NCBI RefSeq assembly: GCF_003131185.1
Contig: NZ_QFFU01000014.1
Coordinates: 62,001-126,000 of the forward strand
Source: Pseudomonas ovata
GTDB taxonomy: Bacteria > Pseudomonadota > Gammaproteobacteria > Pseudomonadales > Pseudomonadaceae
DNA length: 64,000 nucleotides
Direction of reading: 5' to 3'
Shown: piece after piece, positions 52,469 to 60,720 of the stretch
Position numbering within the stretch: position 1 is the first letter of the stretch
Layout: each line of letters starts with the position of its first letter
Notes under the pieces: generated by a model
What the model saw: the letters and a program-made list of their open reading frames with translations, nothing else
Databases searched by the model: none
Told to the model about the DNA's origin: nothing
Position numbers and translations under genes: made by a program

Positions 52469-52573
52469 GCACCCTTCCAGTGCGCCTAGGCCAATCTCTC
52501 CCGGCGCCCGATTTGCGCGGGCTGCGGCCTGCACTAGGCTTGAGCCCACGCAGACATAACAAAGGTGTGGGCA

Positions 52574-53698
52574 ATGAGCGACGTCGATTCAAGCGCTGGA
52601 ACCAATGACGTTCTGGTCAGCTTTCGTGGTGTACAAAAAAGCTACGACGGCGAATCGCTGATCGTCAAAGACCTGAACCTGGACATTCGCAAGGGCGAGT
52701 TCCTGACCCTGCTCGGTCCGTCCGGCTCGGGCAAGACCACCAGCCTGATGATGCTGGCCGGTTTCGAGACCCCCACCGCCGGGCAGATCCTGCTGGGTGG
52801 CCGGGCCATCAACAACGTGCCGCCGCACAAGCGCGACATCGGCATGGTGTTCCAGAACTACGCCTTGTTCCCGCACATGACCGTGGCCGAGAACCTGGCG
52901 TTCCCGCTGACGGTGCGGGGCCTGAGCAAGACCGACGTCGGTGAGAAGGTCAAGCGTGCGCTGGGCATGGTCCAGCTCGACGCCTTTGCCCATCGTTATC
53001 CGGCACAAATGTCCGGCGGCCAGCAGCAGCGCGTGGCCCTGGCGCGGGCGCTGGTGTTCGAGCCGCAACTGGTGCTGATGGACGAGCCGCTGGGCGCCCT
53101 CGACAAGCAATTGCGCGAACACATGCAGATGGAAATCAAGCACCTGCACCAGCGCCTGGGCGTGACCGTGGTCTATGTGACCCACGATCAGGGCGAAGCC
53201 CTGACCATGTCGGACCGGGTGGCGGTGTTCCACCAGGGCGAGATCCAGCAGATCGACGCCCCGCGCATCCTGTACGAAGCGCCGAAGAACACGTTCGTGG
53301 CCAACTTCATTGGCGAGAACAACCGTCTCAATGGCCGGCTGGTCAGCCAGCAAGGCGAGCACTGCGTGGTCGAGCTGGGCCGTGGCGAGCAGGTCCAGGC
53401 GCTGGCGGTCAATGTCGGGCGCAATGGTGATCCAGTGACGTTGTCGATTCGCCCCGAGCGCATCAGCCTCAACGGTCACAGCGAACATTGCGCCAACCGC
53501 TTCTCGGGCCGTGTAGCCGAGTTCATCTACCTGGGCGACCACGTCCGGGTGCGTATGGAAGTGGCCGGCAAGGCCGACTTCTTCGTTAAACAACCGATTG
53601 CCGAACTCGACCCTGCCATGCGCGTGGGCGATGTCGTGCCGATCGGCTGGCAGACCGAGCACGCCCGCGCGCTCGACCCGCTGCAGCAAGTGCAATAA
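52574..53698 (+). CDS. ABC transporter ATP-binding protein (spermidine/putrescine type)
   Basis: A 374-residue ATPase of a type I importer. Walker A is GPSGSGKTT near residue 49, the Q-loop lies in GMVFQNYALFPHMT, the ABC signature is MSGGQQQRVALARAL near 146, and Walker B is LVLMDEPLGALD. A C-terminal TOBE-type regulatory domain follows (about 285-370). The first 20 residues are non-conserved. It is the first gene of a four-gene operon (ATPase, binding protein, two permeases), the PotABCD-like layout. The ligand (putrescine, spermidine or a related amine) is inferred from family, not proven. Confidence 0.93.
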   Translation: MSDVDSSAGTNDVLVSFRGVQKSYDGESLIVKDLNLDIRKGEFLTLLGPSGSGKTTSLMMLAGFETPTAGQILLGGRAINNVPPHKRDIGMVFQNYALFPHMTVAENLAFPLTVRGLSKTDVGEKVKRALGMVQLDAFAHRYPAQMSGGQQQRVALARALVFEPQLVLMDEPLGALDKQLREHMQMEIKHLHQRLGVTVVYVTHDQGEALTMSDRVAVFHQGEIQQIDAPRILYEAPKNTFVANFIGENNRLNGRLVSQQGEHCVVELGRGEQVQALAVNVGRNGDPVTLSIRPERISLNGHSEHCANRFSGRVAEFIYLGDHVRVRMEVAGKADFFVKQPIAELDPAMRVGDVVPIGWQTEHARALDPLQQVQ

Positions 53699-53776
53699 GG
53701 CATCGCTTAACCTTCAGAGACGGAACAATCGTCCTACTCATTGCTAAACCAACACTGCCCGTGGAGAGAAGAATAA

Positions 53777-54808
53777 ATGCTCAAACCATTGAAGTTCACC
53801 GCTATTACGCTGGGGATGATGTGTGCAGCGCACGCCATGGCAACCGACCTGACTGTCATTTCCTTCGGTGGCGCCAACAAGGCAGCCCAGGAAAAGGCGT
53901 TCTATGCTCCGTGGGAAAAGGCGGGCAACGGCAAGATCATCGCCGGTGAGTACAACGGTGAAATGGCCAAGGTCAAGACCATGGTCGACACCAAGAGCGT
54001 CTCGTGGGACCTGGTCGAAGTCGAGTCGCCCGAGCTGTCGCGCGGCTGTGACGAAGACATGTTCGAAGAGCTCGACCCTGCGCTGTTCGGCAAGAAGGAA
54101 GATTTTGTACCCGGTGCCCTGAGCACCTGCGGCGCGGGCTTCTTCGTGTGGTCCACCGTGCTGGCCTACAACGCCGACAAGGTCACCACCGCACCGACCA
54201 GCTGGGCCGATTTCTGGGACACCAAGAAATTCCCCGGCAAGCGCGGCCTGCGCAAGGGCGCCAAGTACACCCTGGAATTCGCCCTGATGGCCGACGGCGT
54301 GGCCCCGGCCGACGTCTACAAGGTGCTGGCCAGCAAGGACGGTCAGGACCGCGCCTTCAAGAAGCTCGACGAACTCAAGCCGAACATCCAGTGGTGGGAA
54401 GCCGGTGCCCAGCCGCCGCAGTACCTGGCCTCGGGTGACGTGGTCATGAGCTCGGCCTACAACGGCCGCATCGCTGCCGTGCAGAAAGAAAGCAACCTGA
54501 AAGTGGTGTGGAACGGCGGCGTGTACGACTTCGATGCCTGGGCGATCCCGAAGGGCTCGAAAAATGCGGAAGCGGCGAAGAAGTTCATCGCCTACACCCT
54601 GCAGCCCGGCCAGCAGAAGATCTACTCGGAAAACATCGCCTACGGCCCGGCCAACACCCAGGCGGTACCGTTGCTGGACAAGAACATCCTGAGCGACATG
54701 CCGACCACACCGGAAAACATCAAGAACCAGGTGCAGATGAACGTCGCGTTCTGGACCGACAACGGCGAGTCCCTGGAGCAGCGTTTCACTGCCTGGGCTG
54801 CCAAGTAA
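53777..54808 (+). CDS. ABC transporter periplasmic substrate-binding protein (PotD-like)
   Basis: A 343-residue binding protein with a signal peptide of about 22 residues (MLKPLKFTAITLGMMCAAHAMA). The mature protein starts TDLTVISFGG. The two-lobed fold is marked by WDLVEVESPEL, NADKVTTAPTSWADFWD near 130 and AYGPANTQAVPLLD near 290. It differs from classical PotD/PotF in details, so other small cationic ligands are possible. It lies 78 bases after the ATPase gene. A strong hairpin follows, which often makes the binding protein more abundant than the permeases. Confidence 0.92.
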   Translation: MLKPLKFTAITLGMMCAAHAMATDLTVISFGGANKAAQEKAFYAPWEKAGNGKIIAGEYNGEMAKVKTMVDTKSVSWDLVEVESPELSRGCDEDMFEELDPALFGKKEDFVPGALSTCGAGFFVWSTVLAYNADKVTTAPTSWADFWDTKKFPGKRGLRKGAKYTLEFALMADGVAPADVYKVLASKDGQDRAFKKLDELKPNIQWWEAGAQPPQYLASGDVVMSSAYNGRIAAVQKESNLKVVWNGGVYDFDAWAIPKGSKNAEAAKKFIAYTLQPGQQKIYSENIAYGPANTQAVPLLDKNILSDMPTTPENIKNQVQMNVAFWTDNGESLEQRFTAWAAK

Positions 54809-54835
54809 GCGCCTGACCCTGCCTCGGACCGAGGG

Positions 54836-54855
54836 GCGTTCCGGCAATGGAACGC
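54836..54855 (+). terminator. Stem-loop after the binding-protein gene
   Basis: Arms GCGTTCC and GGAACGC with a six-base loop, 28 bases after the stop. It is followed by TTCTCTC rather than a clean T-run. It probably acts as a partial terminator or protects the upstream mRNA inside the operon. Confidence 0.45.
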
Positions 54856-54897
54856 TTCTCTCGTCACACGCCTTGTTCAAAGATTTCCGGAGTTCCT

Positions 54898-56145
54898 ATG
54901 GCCACCGCCGTGCCCCTGCCTGAAGGCGCCAGCCCCACTCTCAAGCAACGTCTGGCCCGTGCCGAGCGGGTCAACCGCTTCAAGGCTCAGGCATTGATCG
55001 CGCCGTTGGTTATTTTTCTGTTGCTGGTCTTTCTGGTGCCCATTGCCGCGCTGCTGTTCAAAAGCGTGAACAACCCGGAAGTGGTCAACGCCTTGCCGAC
55101 CACCATCGTCGAGGTGCAGAAATGGGATGGCAAGGGCCTGCCGCCGGAGGCCGCGTACGTGGCCCTGAGCCGCGACCTGGCCGATGCCCGCAAGAATTCG
55201 ACCCTGGGCGACTTGTCCAAACGCCTGAACATGGAGCTGGCCGGCTACCGCAGCCTGCTGACCAAGACCGCACGGGCCTTGCCGCTGCCGGCGGAACCGG
55301 CCTCTTATAAAGACGCGCTCGAAGCCATGGATGAACGCTGGGGTGACCCGGCCTACTGGCAGGCGATCCGTCGCAACACCAGCAGCATCACTCCCTATTA
55401 CCTGCTGGCCTCGGTCGACCATCGCATCGACGATGTCGGTGAAGTGGCCGCGGCCTCGCCTGACCAGGCGATCTACCTGGACATCTTTGCCCGCACCTTC
55501 TGGATGGGCCTGGTGATCACCGTCATCTGCCTGGTGCTGGCGTACCCGCTGGCCTACCTGCTGGCCAGCCTGCCGGCGCGGCAGAGCAACCTGTTGATGA
55601 TCCTGGTGCTGTTGCCGTTCTGGACCTCGATCCTGGTGCGGGTCGCCGCCTGGATCGTGTTGTTGCAATCGAGCGGGCTGATCAACAGTGCGCTGCTGGC
55701 GATGGGCATCATCGACAAACCGCTGGAGCTGGTCTTCAACCGGGTCGGGGTCTACATCTCAATGGTGCACATCATGCTGCCGTTCATGATCCTGCCGATC
55801 TACAGCGTGATGAAGAACATTTCGCCCAGCTACATGCGCGCGGCGATTTCCCTGGGCTGCCATCCGTTCGCCAGCTTCTGGCGGGTGTATTTCCCGCAGA
55901 CCTACGCCGGCATCGGTGCCGGTTGCCTGCTGGTGTTCATCCTGTCGATCGGCTACTACATCACGCCGGCGCTGCTGGGCAGCCCGAATGATCAGATGGT
56001 CAGCTATTTCGTGGCCTTCTACACCAACACCAGCATCAACTGGGGCATGGCCACGGCATTGGGCGGCCTGCTGCTGTTGGCGACCATCGTGCTGTACCTG
56101 ATCTATAGCTGGCTGGTCGGCGCCAGCCGCCTGCGCCTGAGCTGA
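54898..56145 (+). CDS. ABC transporter permease (PotB-like) with long periplasmic insert
   Basis: A 415-residue inner-membrane subunit, longer than the usual ~300. TM1 is at about 32-52 (ALIAPLVIFLLLVFLVPIAALLF). About 145 mostly hydrophilic residues (about 55-200) follow before the remaining five helices. The EAA cytoplasmic loop is AAISLGCHPFASFWRVYFPQT near 320. CCGGAG precedes the ATG at 54898-54900. It pairs with the second permease 11 bases downstream. Confidence 0.92.
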   Translation: MATAVPLPEGASPTLKQRLARAERVNRFKAQALIAPLVIFLLLVFLVPIAALLFKSVNNPEVVNALPTTIVEVQKWDGKGLPPEAAYVALSRDLADARKNSTLGDLSKRLNMELAGYRSLLTKTARALPLPAEPASYKDALEAMDERWGDPAYWQAIRRNTSSITPYYLLASVDHRIDDVGEVAAASPDQAIYLDIFARTFWMGLVITVICLVLAYPLAYLLASLPARQSNLLMILVLLPFWTSILVRVAAWIVLLQSSGLINSALLAMGIIDKPLELVFNRVGVYISMVHIMLPFMILPIYSVMKNISPSYMRAAISLGCHPFASFWRVYFPQTYAGIGAGCLLVFILSIGYYITPALLGSPNDQMVSYFVAFYTNTSINWGMATALGGLLLLATIVLYLIYSWLVGASRLRLS

Positions 56146-56156
56146 GGAGAATCATC

Positions 56157-56981
56157 ATGCTGAGCCCTTACACCTCGCCCATCGAGCGAATCTGGTACTA
56201 CGCCTTGCGCATCATCTGCGCGCTGGTGCTGCTGTTTCTGGTACTGCCGGTCCTGGTGATCATACCGCTGTCGTTCAACTCCGGCAGTTTCCTGGTCTAC
56301 CCGCTGCAAGGGTTCTCGATGCAGTGGTACGAGAATTTCTTTCAGTCGGCCGAGTGGATGCGGGCGCTGAAGAACAGCATGATCGTCGCCCCGGCGGCGA
56401 CCTTCCTGGCCATGGTGTTCGGCACTCTGGCCTCCATCGGCCTGACGCGTGGCAATTTTCCCGGCAAGGCGCTGGTGATGGCGCTGGTAATCTCGCCAAT
56501 GGTGGTGCCGGTGGTGATCGTCGGTGTGGCCAGTTATCTGTTTTTTGCCCCGCTGGGGCTGGGTAACAGCTACACCTCATTGATCCTGGTGCATGCGGTG
56601 CTGGGCGTACCGTTCGTGATCATCACCGTGTCGGCAACCCTGCAGGGCTTCAACCATAACCTGGTGCGGGCCGCTGCCAGCCTGGGCGCTTCGCCACTGA
56701 CGGCGTTTCGCCGGGTGACCCTGCCATTGATTGCGCCGGGGGTGATCAGCGGTGCGCTGTTTGCCTTTGCCACCTCGTTCGACGAAGTGGTGGTGACCCT
56801 GTTCCTGGCCGGTCCCGAGCAGGCCACGCTGCCACGGCAGATGTTCAGCGGCATTCGCGAGAACCTCAGCCCGACCATCGCCGCGGCGGCGACCTTGCTG
56901 ATCGCCTTTTCGGTGGTGCTGTTGCTGGTGCTGGAATGGCTGCGCGGACGCAGCGAGAAACTGCGGGTGCAGGCGGAATAG
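56157..56981 (+). CDS. ABC transporter permease (PotC-like)
   Basis: A 274-residue inner-membrane protein with six hydrophobic helices. The EAA loop, which contacts the ATPase, is AAASLGASPLTAFRRVTLPLIAPG near 180-203. FDEVVVTLFLAGPEQATLPRQMF near 215 is typical of polyamine permeases. GAGGAG is upstream of the ATG. It is the last gene of the operon; palindromic repeats H and I follow. Confidence 0.94.
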   Translation: MLSPYTSPIERIWYYALRIICALVLLFLVLPVLVIIPLSFNSGSFLVYPLQGFSMQWYENFFQSAEWMRALKNSMIVAPAATFLAMVFGTLASIGLTRGNFPGKALVMALVISPMVVPVVIVGVASYLFFAPLGLGNSYTSLILVHAVLGVPFVIITVSATLQGFNHNLVRAAASLGASPLTAFRRVTLPLIAPGVISGALFAFATSFDEVVVTLFLAGPEQATLPRQMFSGIRENLSPTIAAAATLLIAFSVVLLLVLEWLRGRSEKLRVQAE

Positions 56982-57048
56982 GGCCGCCGCATCCCCCCGA
57001 TCTGTAGGAGATCATCCTGTGCCACTGGCAAGCAAACATGGACCCGGT

Positions 57049-57147
57049 GTAGGAGCGCGCTTGCCCGCGACCGGCTGCGTTAGCAGTCGTAAATTTTCAG
57101 CGTTTAATCAATTTTGCGAGCGCTTCGCACTCGGTCGCCGGCAAGCT
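57049..57147. repeat. Long palindromic repeat, copy H (right end eroded)
   Basis: The left arm and core match copy G. The right arm ends early, reading GGTCGCCGGCAAGCTGTTGCGG, so the outer CTCCTAC is lost. It lies 30 bases from copy I in the same orientation. Confidence 0.8.
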
Positions 57148-57176
57148 GTTGCGGTCTAATGATTCTGGACCATGAT

Positions 57177-57281
57177 GTAGGAGCTCTGCCCGCGACCGGC
57201 TGCGTTAGCAGTCGTAAATTTTCAGCGTTTAATCAATTTTGCGAGCGCTTCGCACTCGGTCGCCGGCAAGCGGGCTCCTAC
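57177..57281. repeat. Long palindromic repeat, copy I
   Basis: The left arm is GTAGGAGCTCTGCCCGCGACC and the right arm GGTCGCCGGCAAGCGGGCTCCTAC; the core is identical to copy H over about 75 bases. Downstream flank (about 57290-57335: tatagccaataaaatcaataagtt...tgtttgaatgag) resembles the flanks of copies A, B and E. The 471-base gap 56982-57452 holds only these two copies and the rpe promoter. Confidence 0.85.
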
Positions 57282-57411
57282 AGGTGTGAATTTTATAGCC
57301 AATAAAATCAATAAGTTACTTTGTGTTTGAATGAGGGCGGTTACAACCGCGAAGAGCACAACGCCATTCCCGTCTGAAGCCGGTGCTGCGCAATATTGCG
57401 AAACGTTAGCG

Positions 57412-57417
57412 TACAAT
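57412..57417 (+). promoter_or_regulatory. Candidate -10 element upstream of rpe
   Basis: TACAAT in a GCGTACAATGCG context, 36 bases upstream of the rpe ATG. A similar GCGTACAATCATT occurs upstream of the trpG leader (62916-62921). No good -35 sits at 17 bases in either case, so this is tentative. Confidence 0.35.
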
Positions 57418-57452
57418 GCGCGCCACCGTGATTCAGTCCAGACAGGTGCGCC

Positions 57453-58123
<671 letters not shown>

Positions 58124-58127
<4 letters not shown>

Positions 58128-58942
58128 GCAGCCTTGAGCAGCTCTTTGGCGACCAGTTGCCCAGGCTGATCATGTTTGATCTGGACGGCACCCTGGTCGA
58201 CTCGGTGCCTGATCTGGCCGTGGCCGTCGACACGATGCTGCTGGCCCTGGGTCGCCCGGCGGCCGGTCTCGAGGCGGTCCGCGCCTGGGTCGGCAACGGC
58301 GCGCCGGTGCTGGTGCGCCGCGCCCTGGCGGGTGACCTGGAGCACAGTGGCGTCGATGACGCGCTGGCCGAGCGGGGCCTGGAGCTGTTCATGCAAGCCT
58401 ACGCCGAGAAGCACGAATTCACCGTGGTCTACCCTGGCGTGCGCGAAACCCTCAAGTGGTTGCAGAAAAAGGGCGTGGAAATGGCCCTGATCACCAATAA
58501 GCCCGAGCGCTTCATCGCGCCGTTGCTGGATGAAATGAAGCTGGGGCGGTTTTTTCGCTGGATCATCGGTGGCGACACCCTGCCGCAGAAAAAGCCTGAC
58601 CCGGCCGCCTTGCTGTTCGTGATGAAAATGGCCGGTGTACCGCCGGCCCAGGCGCTGTTCGTGGGCGACTCGCGCAGTGATGTGCAGGCGGCCAAGGCCG
58701 CGGGTGTGGCGTGTGTAGGCTTGAGCTATGGCTATAACCATGGGCGGCCGATTGCCGAAGAATCACCGACGCTGGTGCTGGATGATTTGCGCAAGCTGAT
58801 TCCCGGTTGCCTGGATCAGGGCGCTGAGATACTGTTGCCGCACATCGAACGTCCCTCCCATAGAGATTCCATCGTGGTGGTCACTCACAAACTCTGGATG
58901 AAAGTCATCAAGGCCCTGGCCCGCTGGCGCTGGCGCGCCTGA
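58124..58942 (+). CDS. gph: Phosphoglycolate phosphatase
   Basis: A 272-residue HAD-superfamily phosphatase that hydrolyses 2-phosphoglycolate. HAD motif I is MFDLDGTLVDS (about residues 17-27), motif II is ALITNKPE near 124, Lys lies in PQKKPDPA near 155, and motif IV is FVGDSRSDV near 182. The catalytic domain ends by about residue 230. The last ~22 residues (VVVTHKLWMKVIKALARWRWRA) are unrelated to the HAD fold and match the trpG leader peptide at 62976-63044. The end of gph therefore coincides with the trpE leader. Confidence 0.96.
58874..58942 (+). promoter_or_regulatory. trpE leader peptide region nested in frame at the end of gph
   Basis: Reading from GTG 58874-58876, the 22-codon peptide MVVTHKLWMKVIKALARWRWRA shares frame and stop with gph and aligns over its full length with the trpG leader at 62976-63044. 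Trp codons lie at 58895-58897, 58925-58927 and 58931-58933. After the stop come a hairpin GGCCGC-CT-GCGGCC (58953-58966) and a T-run (58984-58988), 71 bases before trpE. Attenuation of trpE and trpGDC by tryptophan-rich leaders is known in P. putida. Whether the peptide is made separately or as the Gph tail is not clear. Confidence 0.75.
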
Positions 58943-59012
58943 CTTTTGCTCCGGCCGCCTGCGGCCCGTTTGCCTGACTGACCGTTTTTATCCTCAAACC
59001 ACGAGGCGACTC

Positions 59013-60485
59013 ATGAACCGTGAAGAATTCCTGCGTTTGGCCGCTGAAGGCTACAACCGCATCCCGCTGGCCATCGACACCCTGGCCGACTTCGATACGC
59101 CGCTGTCGATCTACCTGAAACTGGCCGACCAGCCCAACTCCTATCTGCTGGAGTCGGTGCAGGGCGGCGAGAAATGGGGTCGTTACTCGATCATCGGCCT
59201 GCCGTGCCGTACCGTGCTGCGCGTGCATGGCTATCAGGTCAGCGTGACGTGCGATGGCATCGAGACCGAAAGCCTGCAGGTCGAAGATCCGCTGGCCTTC
59301 GTCGAAACCTTCAAGGCCCGCTACAACGTGCCGACCCTGCCGGGGCTGCCGCGCTTCAACGGTGGCCTGGTGGGCTATTTCGGCTATGACTGCGTGCGCT
59401 ATGTCGAGAAACGCCTGGCCAATTGCCCGAACCCCGACCCGCTGGGCGTGCCGGACATCCTGCTGATGGTGTCGGACGCGGTGGTGGTGTTCGACAACCT
59501 GGCCGGCAAGATGCACGCCATCGTGCTGGCCGACCCGTCGCAGCCGCAGGCATACGAGCAGGGCCTGGCGCAGCTCGACGAACTGATGGACAAGCTGCGC
59601 CAGCCGCTCACGCCGCGCCGTGGCCTGGACCTGACCCGACCACCCGCCAGCGAGCCGGCGTTCCGTTCCAGCTTTACCCAGGACGATTACGAGCGGGCGG
59701 TGGACACCGTCAAGCAGTACATCCTGGCGGGTGATGTGATGCAGGTGGTGCCGTCGCAACGGATGTCCATCGACTTCAAGGCCGCGCCCATCGACCTGTA
59801 CCGCGCGCTGCGTTGCTTCAACCCGACGCCGTACATGTACTTCTTCAATTTCGGCGACTTCCATGTGGTCGGCAGTTCACCGGAGGTGCTGGTGCGTGTC
59901 GAGGACAACCTGGTCACCGTCCGCCCCATCGCCGGCACCCGCCCACGCGGGGCGACCGAAGAAGCCGACCGTGCGCTGGAAGAAGATCTGCTGTCCGATG
60001 ACAAGGAAATCGCCGAGCACCTGATGCTCATCGACCTGGGCCGCAACGACACCGGCCGGGTGTCGGAAATCGGCTCGGTGAAGCTGACCGAGAAGATGGT
60101 CATCGAGCGTTATTCCAACGTCATGCACATCGTCTCCAACGTCACCGGCCAGTTGAAAAGCGGGCTGACGGCCATGGACGCCTTGCGTGCCATCCTGCCG
60201 GCGGGCACCTTGTCGGGTGCGCCGAAGATCCGTGCGATGGAAATCATCGACGAGCTGGAGCCGGTCAAGCGTGGCGTCTATGGCGGCGCGGTGGGTTACA
60301 TGGCCTGGAACGGCAACATGGACACCGCCATCGCCATTCGCACGGCGGTGATCAAGGACGGCGAGTTGCATGTGCAGGCCGGTGGCGGCATCGTCGCCGA
60401 TTCGGTGCCGGCCCTGGAATGGGAAGAGACCATCAACAAGCGCCGCGCCATGTTCCGCGCCGTGGCGCTGGCCGAGCAGTCATAA
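59013..60485 (+). CDS. trpE: Anthranilate synthase component I
   Basis: A 490-residue chorismate-using enzyme that makes anthranilate with ammonia supplied by TrpG, the first committed step of tryptophan synthesis. The N-terminal part carries the feedback tryptophan site; the residues LLESVQGGEKWGRYSIIG (about 46-63) hold the conserved LLES. Catalytic segments include SSPEVLVRVE near 290, RPIAGTRPRGATEEAD near 307, DLGRNDTGRV near 343 and GTLSGAPKIRAMEIID near 397. It is split from trpGDC by an esterase gene, as is usual in Pseudomonas. Controlled by the leader region immediately upstream. Confidence 0.99.
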   Translation: MNREEFLRLAAEGYNRIPLAIDTLADFDTPLSIYLKLADQPNSYLLESVQGGEKWGRYSIIGLPCRTVLRVHGYQVSVTCDGIETESLQVEDPLAFVETFKARYNVPTLPGLPRFNGGLVGYFGYDCVRYVEKRLANCPNPDPLGVPDILLMVSDAVVVFDNLAGKMHAIVLADPSQPQAYEQGLAQLDELMDKLRQPLTPRRGLDLTRPPASEPAFRSSFTQDDYERAVDTVKQYILAGDVMQVVPSQRMSIDFKAAPIDLYRALRCFNPTPYMYFFNFGDFHVVGSSPEVLVRVEDNLVTVRPIAGTRPRGATEEADRALEEDLLSDDKEIAEHLMLIDLGRNDTGRVSEIGSVKLTEKMVIERYSNVMHIVSNVTGQLKSGLTAMDALRAILPAGTLSGAPKIRAMEIIDELEPVKRGVYGGAVGYMAWNGNMDTAIAIRTAVIKDGELHVQAGGGIVADSVPALEWEETINKRRAMFRAVALAEQS

Positions 60486-60499
60486 GCAACTGCCGGCCT

Positions 60500-60693
60500 G
60501 TAGGAGCGCGCTTGCCCGCGACCGAGTGCGAAGCGCTCGCAAAATCTGCGAAACGCCACAAAATTACGCCTGCTAACCCATCAGGAAGCTATGAAACGCT
60601 GAAAATTTACGACTGCTAACCCATCAGGGATCTATGAAACGCTGAAAATTTACGACTGCTAGCGCAGCCGGTCGCGGGCAAGCGCGCTCCTAC
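60500..60693. repeat. Long palindromic repeat, copy J (with inner tandem units)
   Basis: The arms are intact. The core holds tandem copies of a ~43-base unit, ACCCATCAGGGATCTATGAA followed by ACGCTGAAAATTTACGACTGCTA, at about 60576-60618 and 60619-60661. Total length 194 bases. It fills most of the gap between trpE and the convergent esterase gene. Confidence 0.85.
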
Positions 60694-60720
60694 TGAGAGG
60701 TACCGGTACCTACGTCGTCA

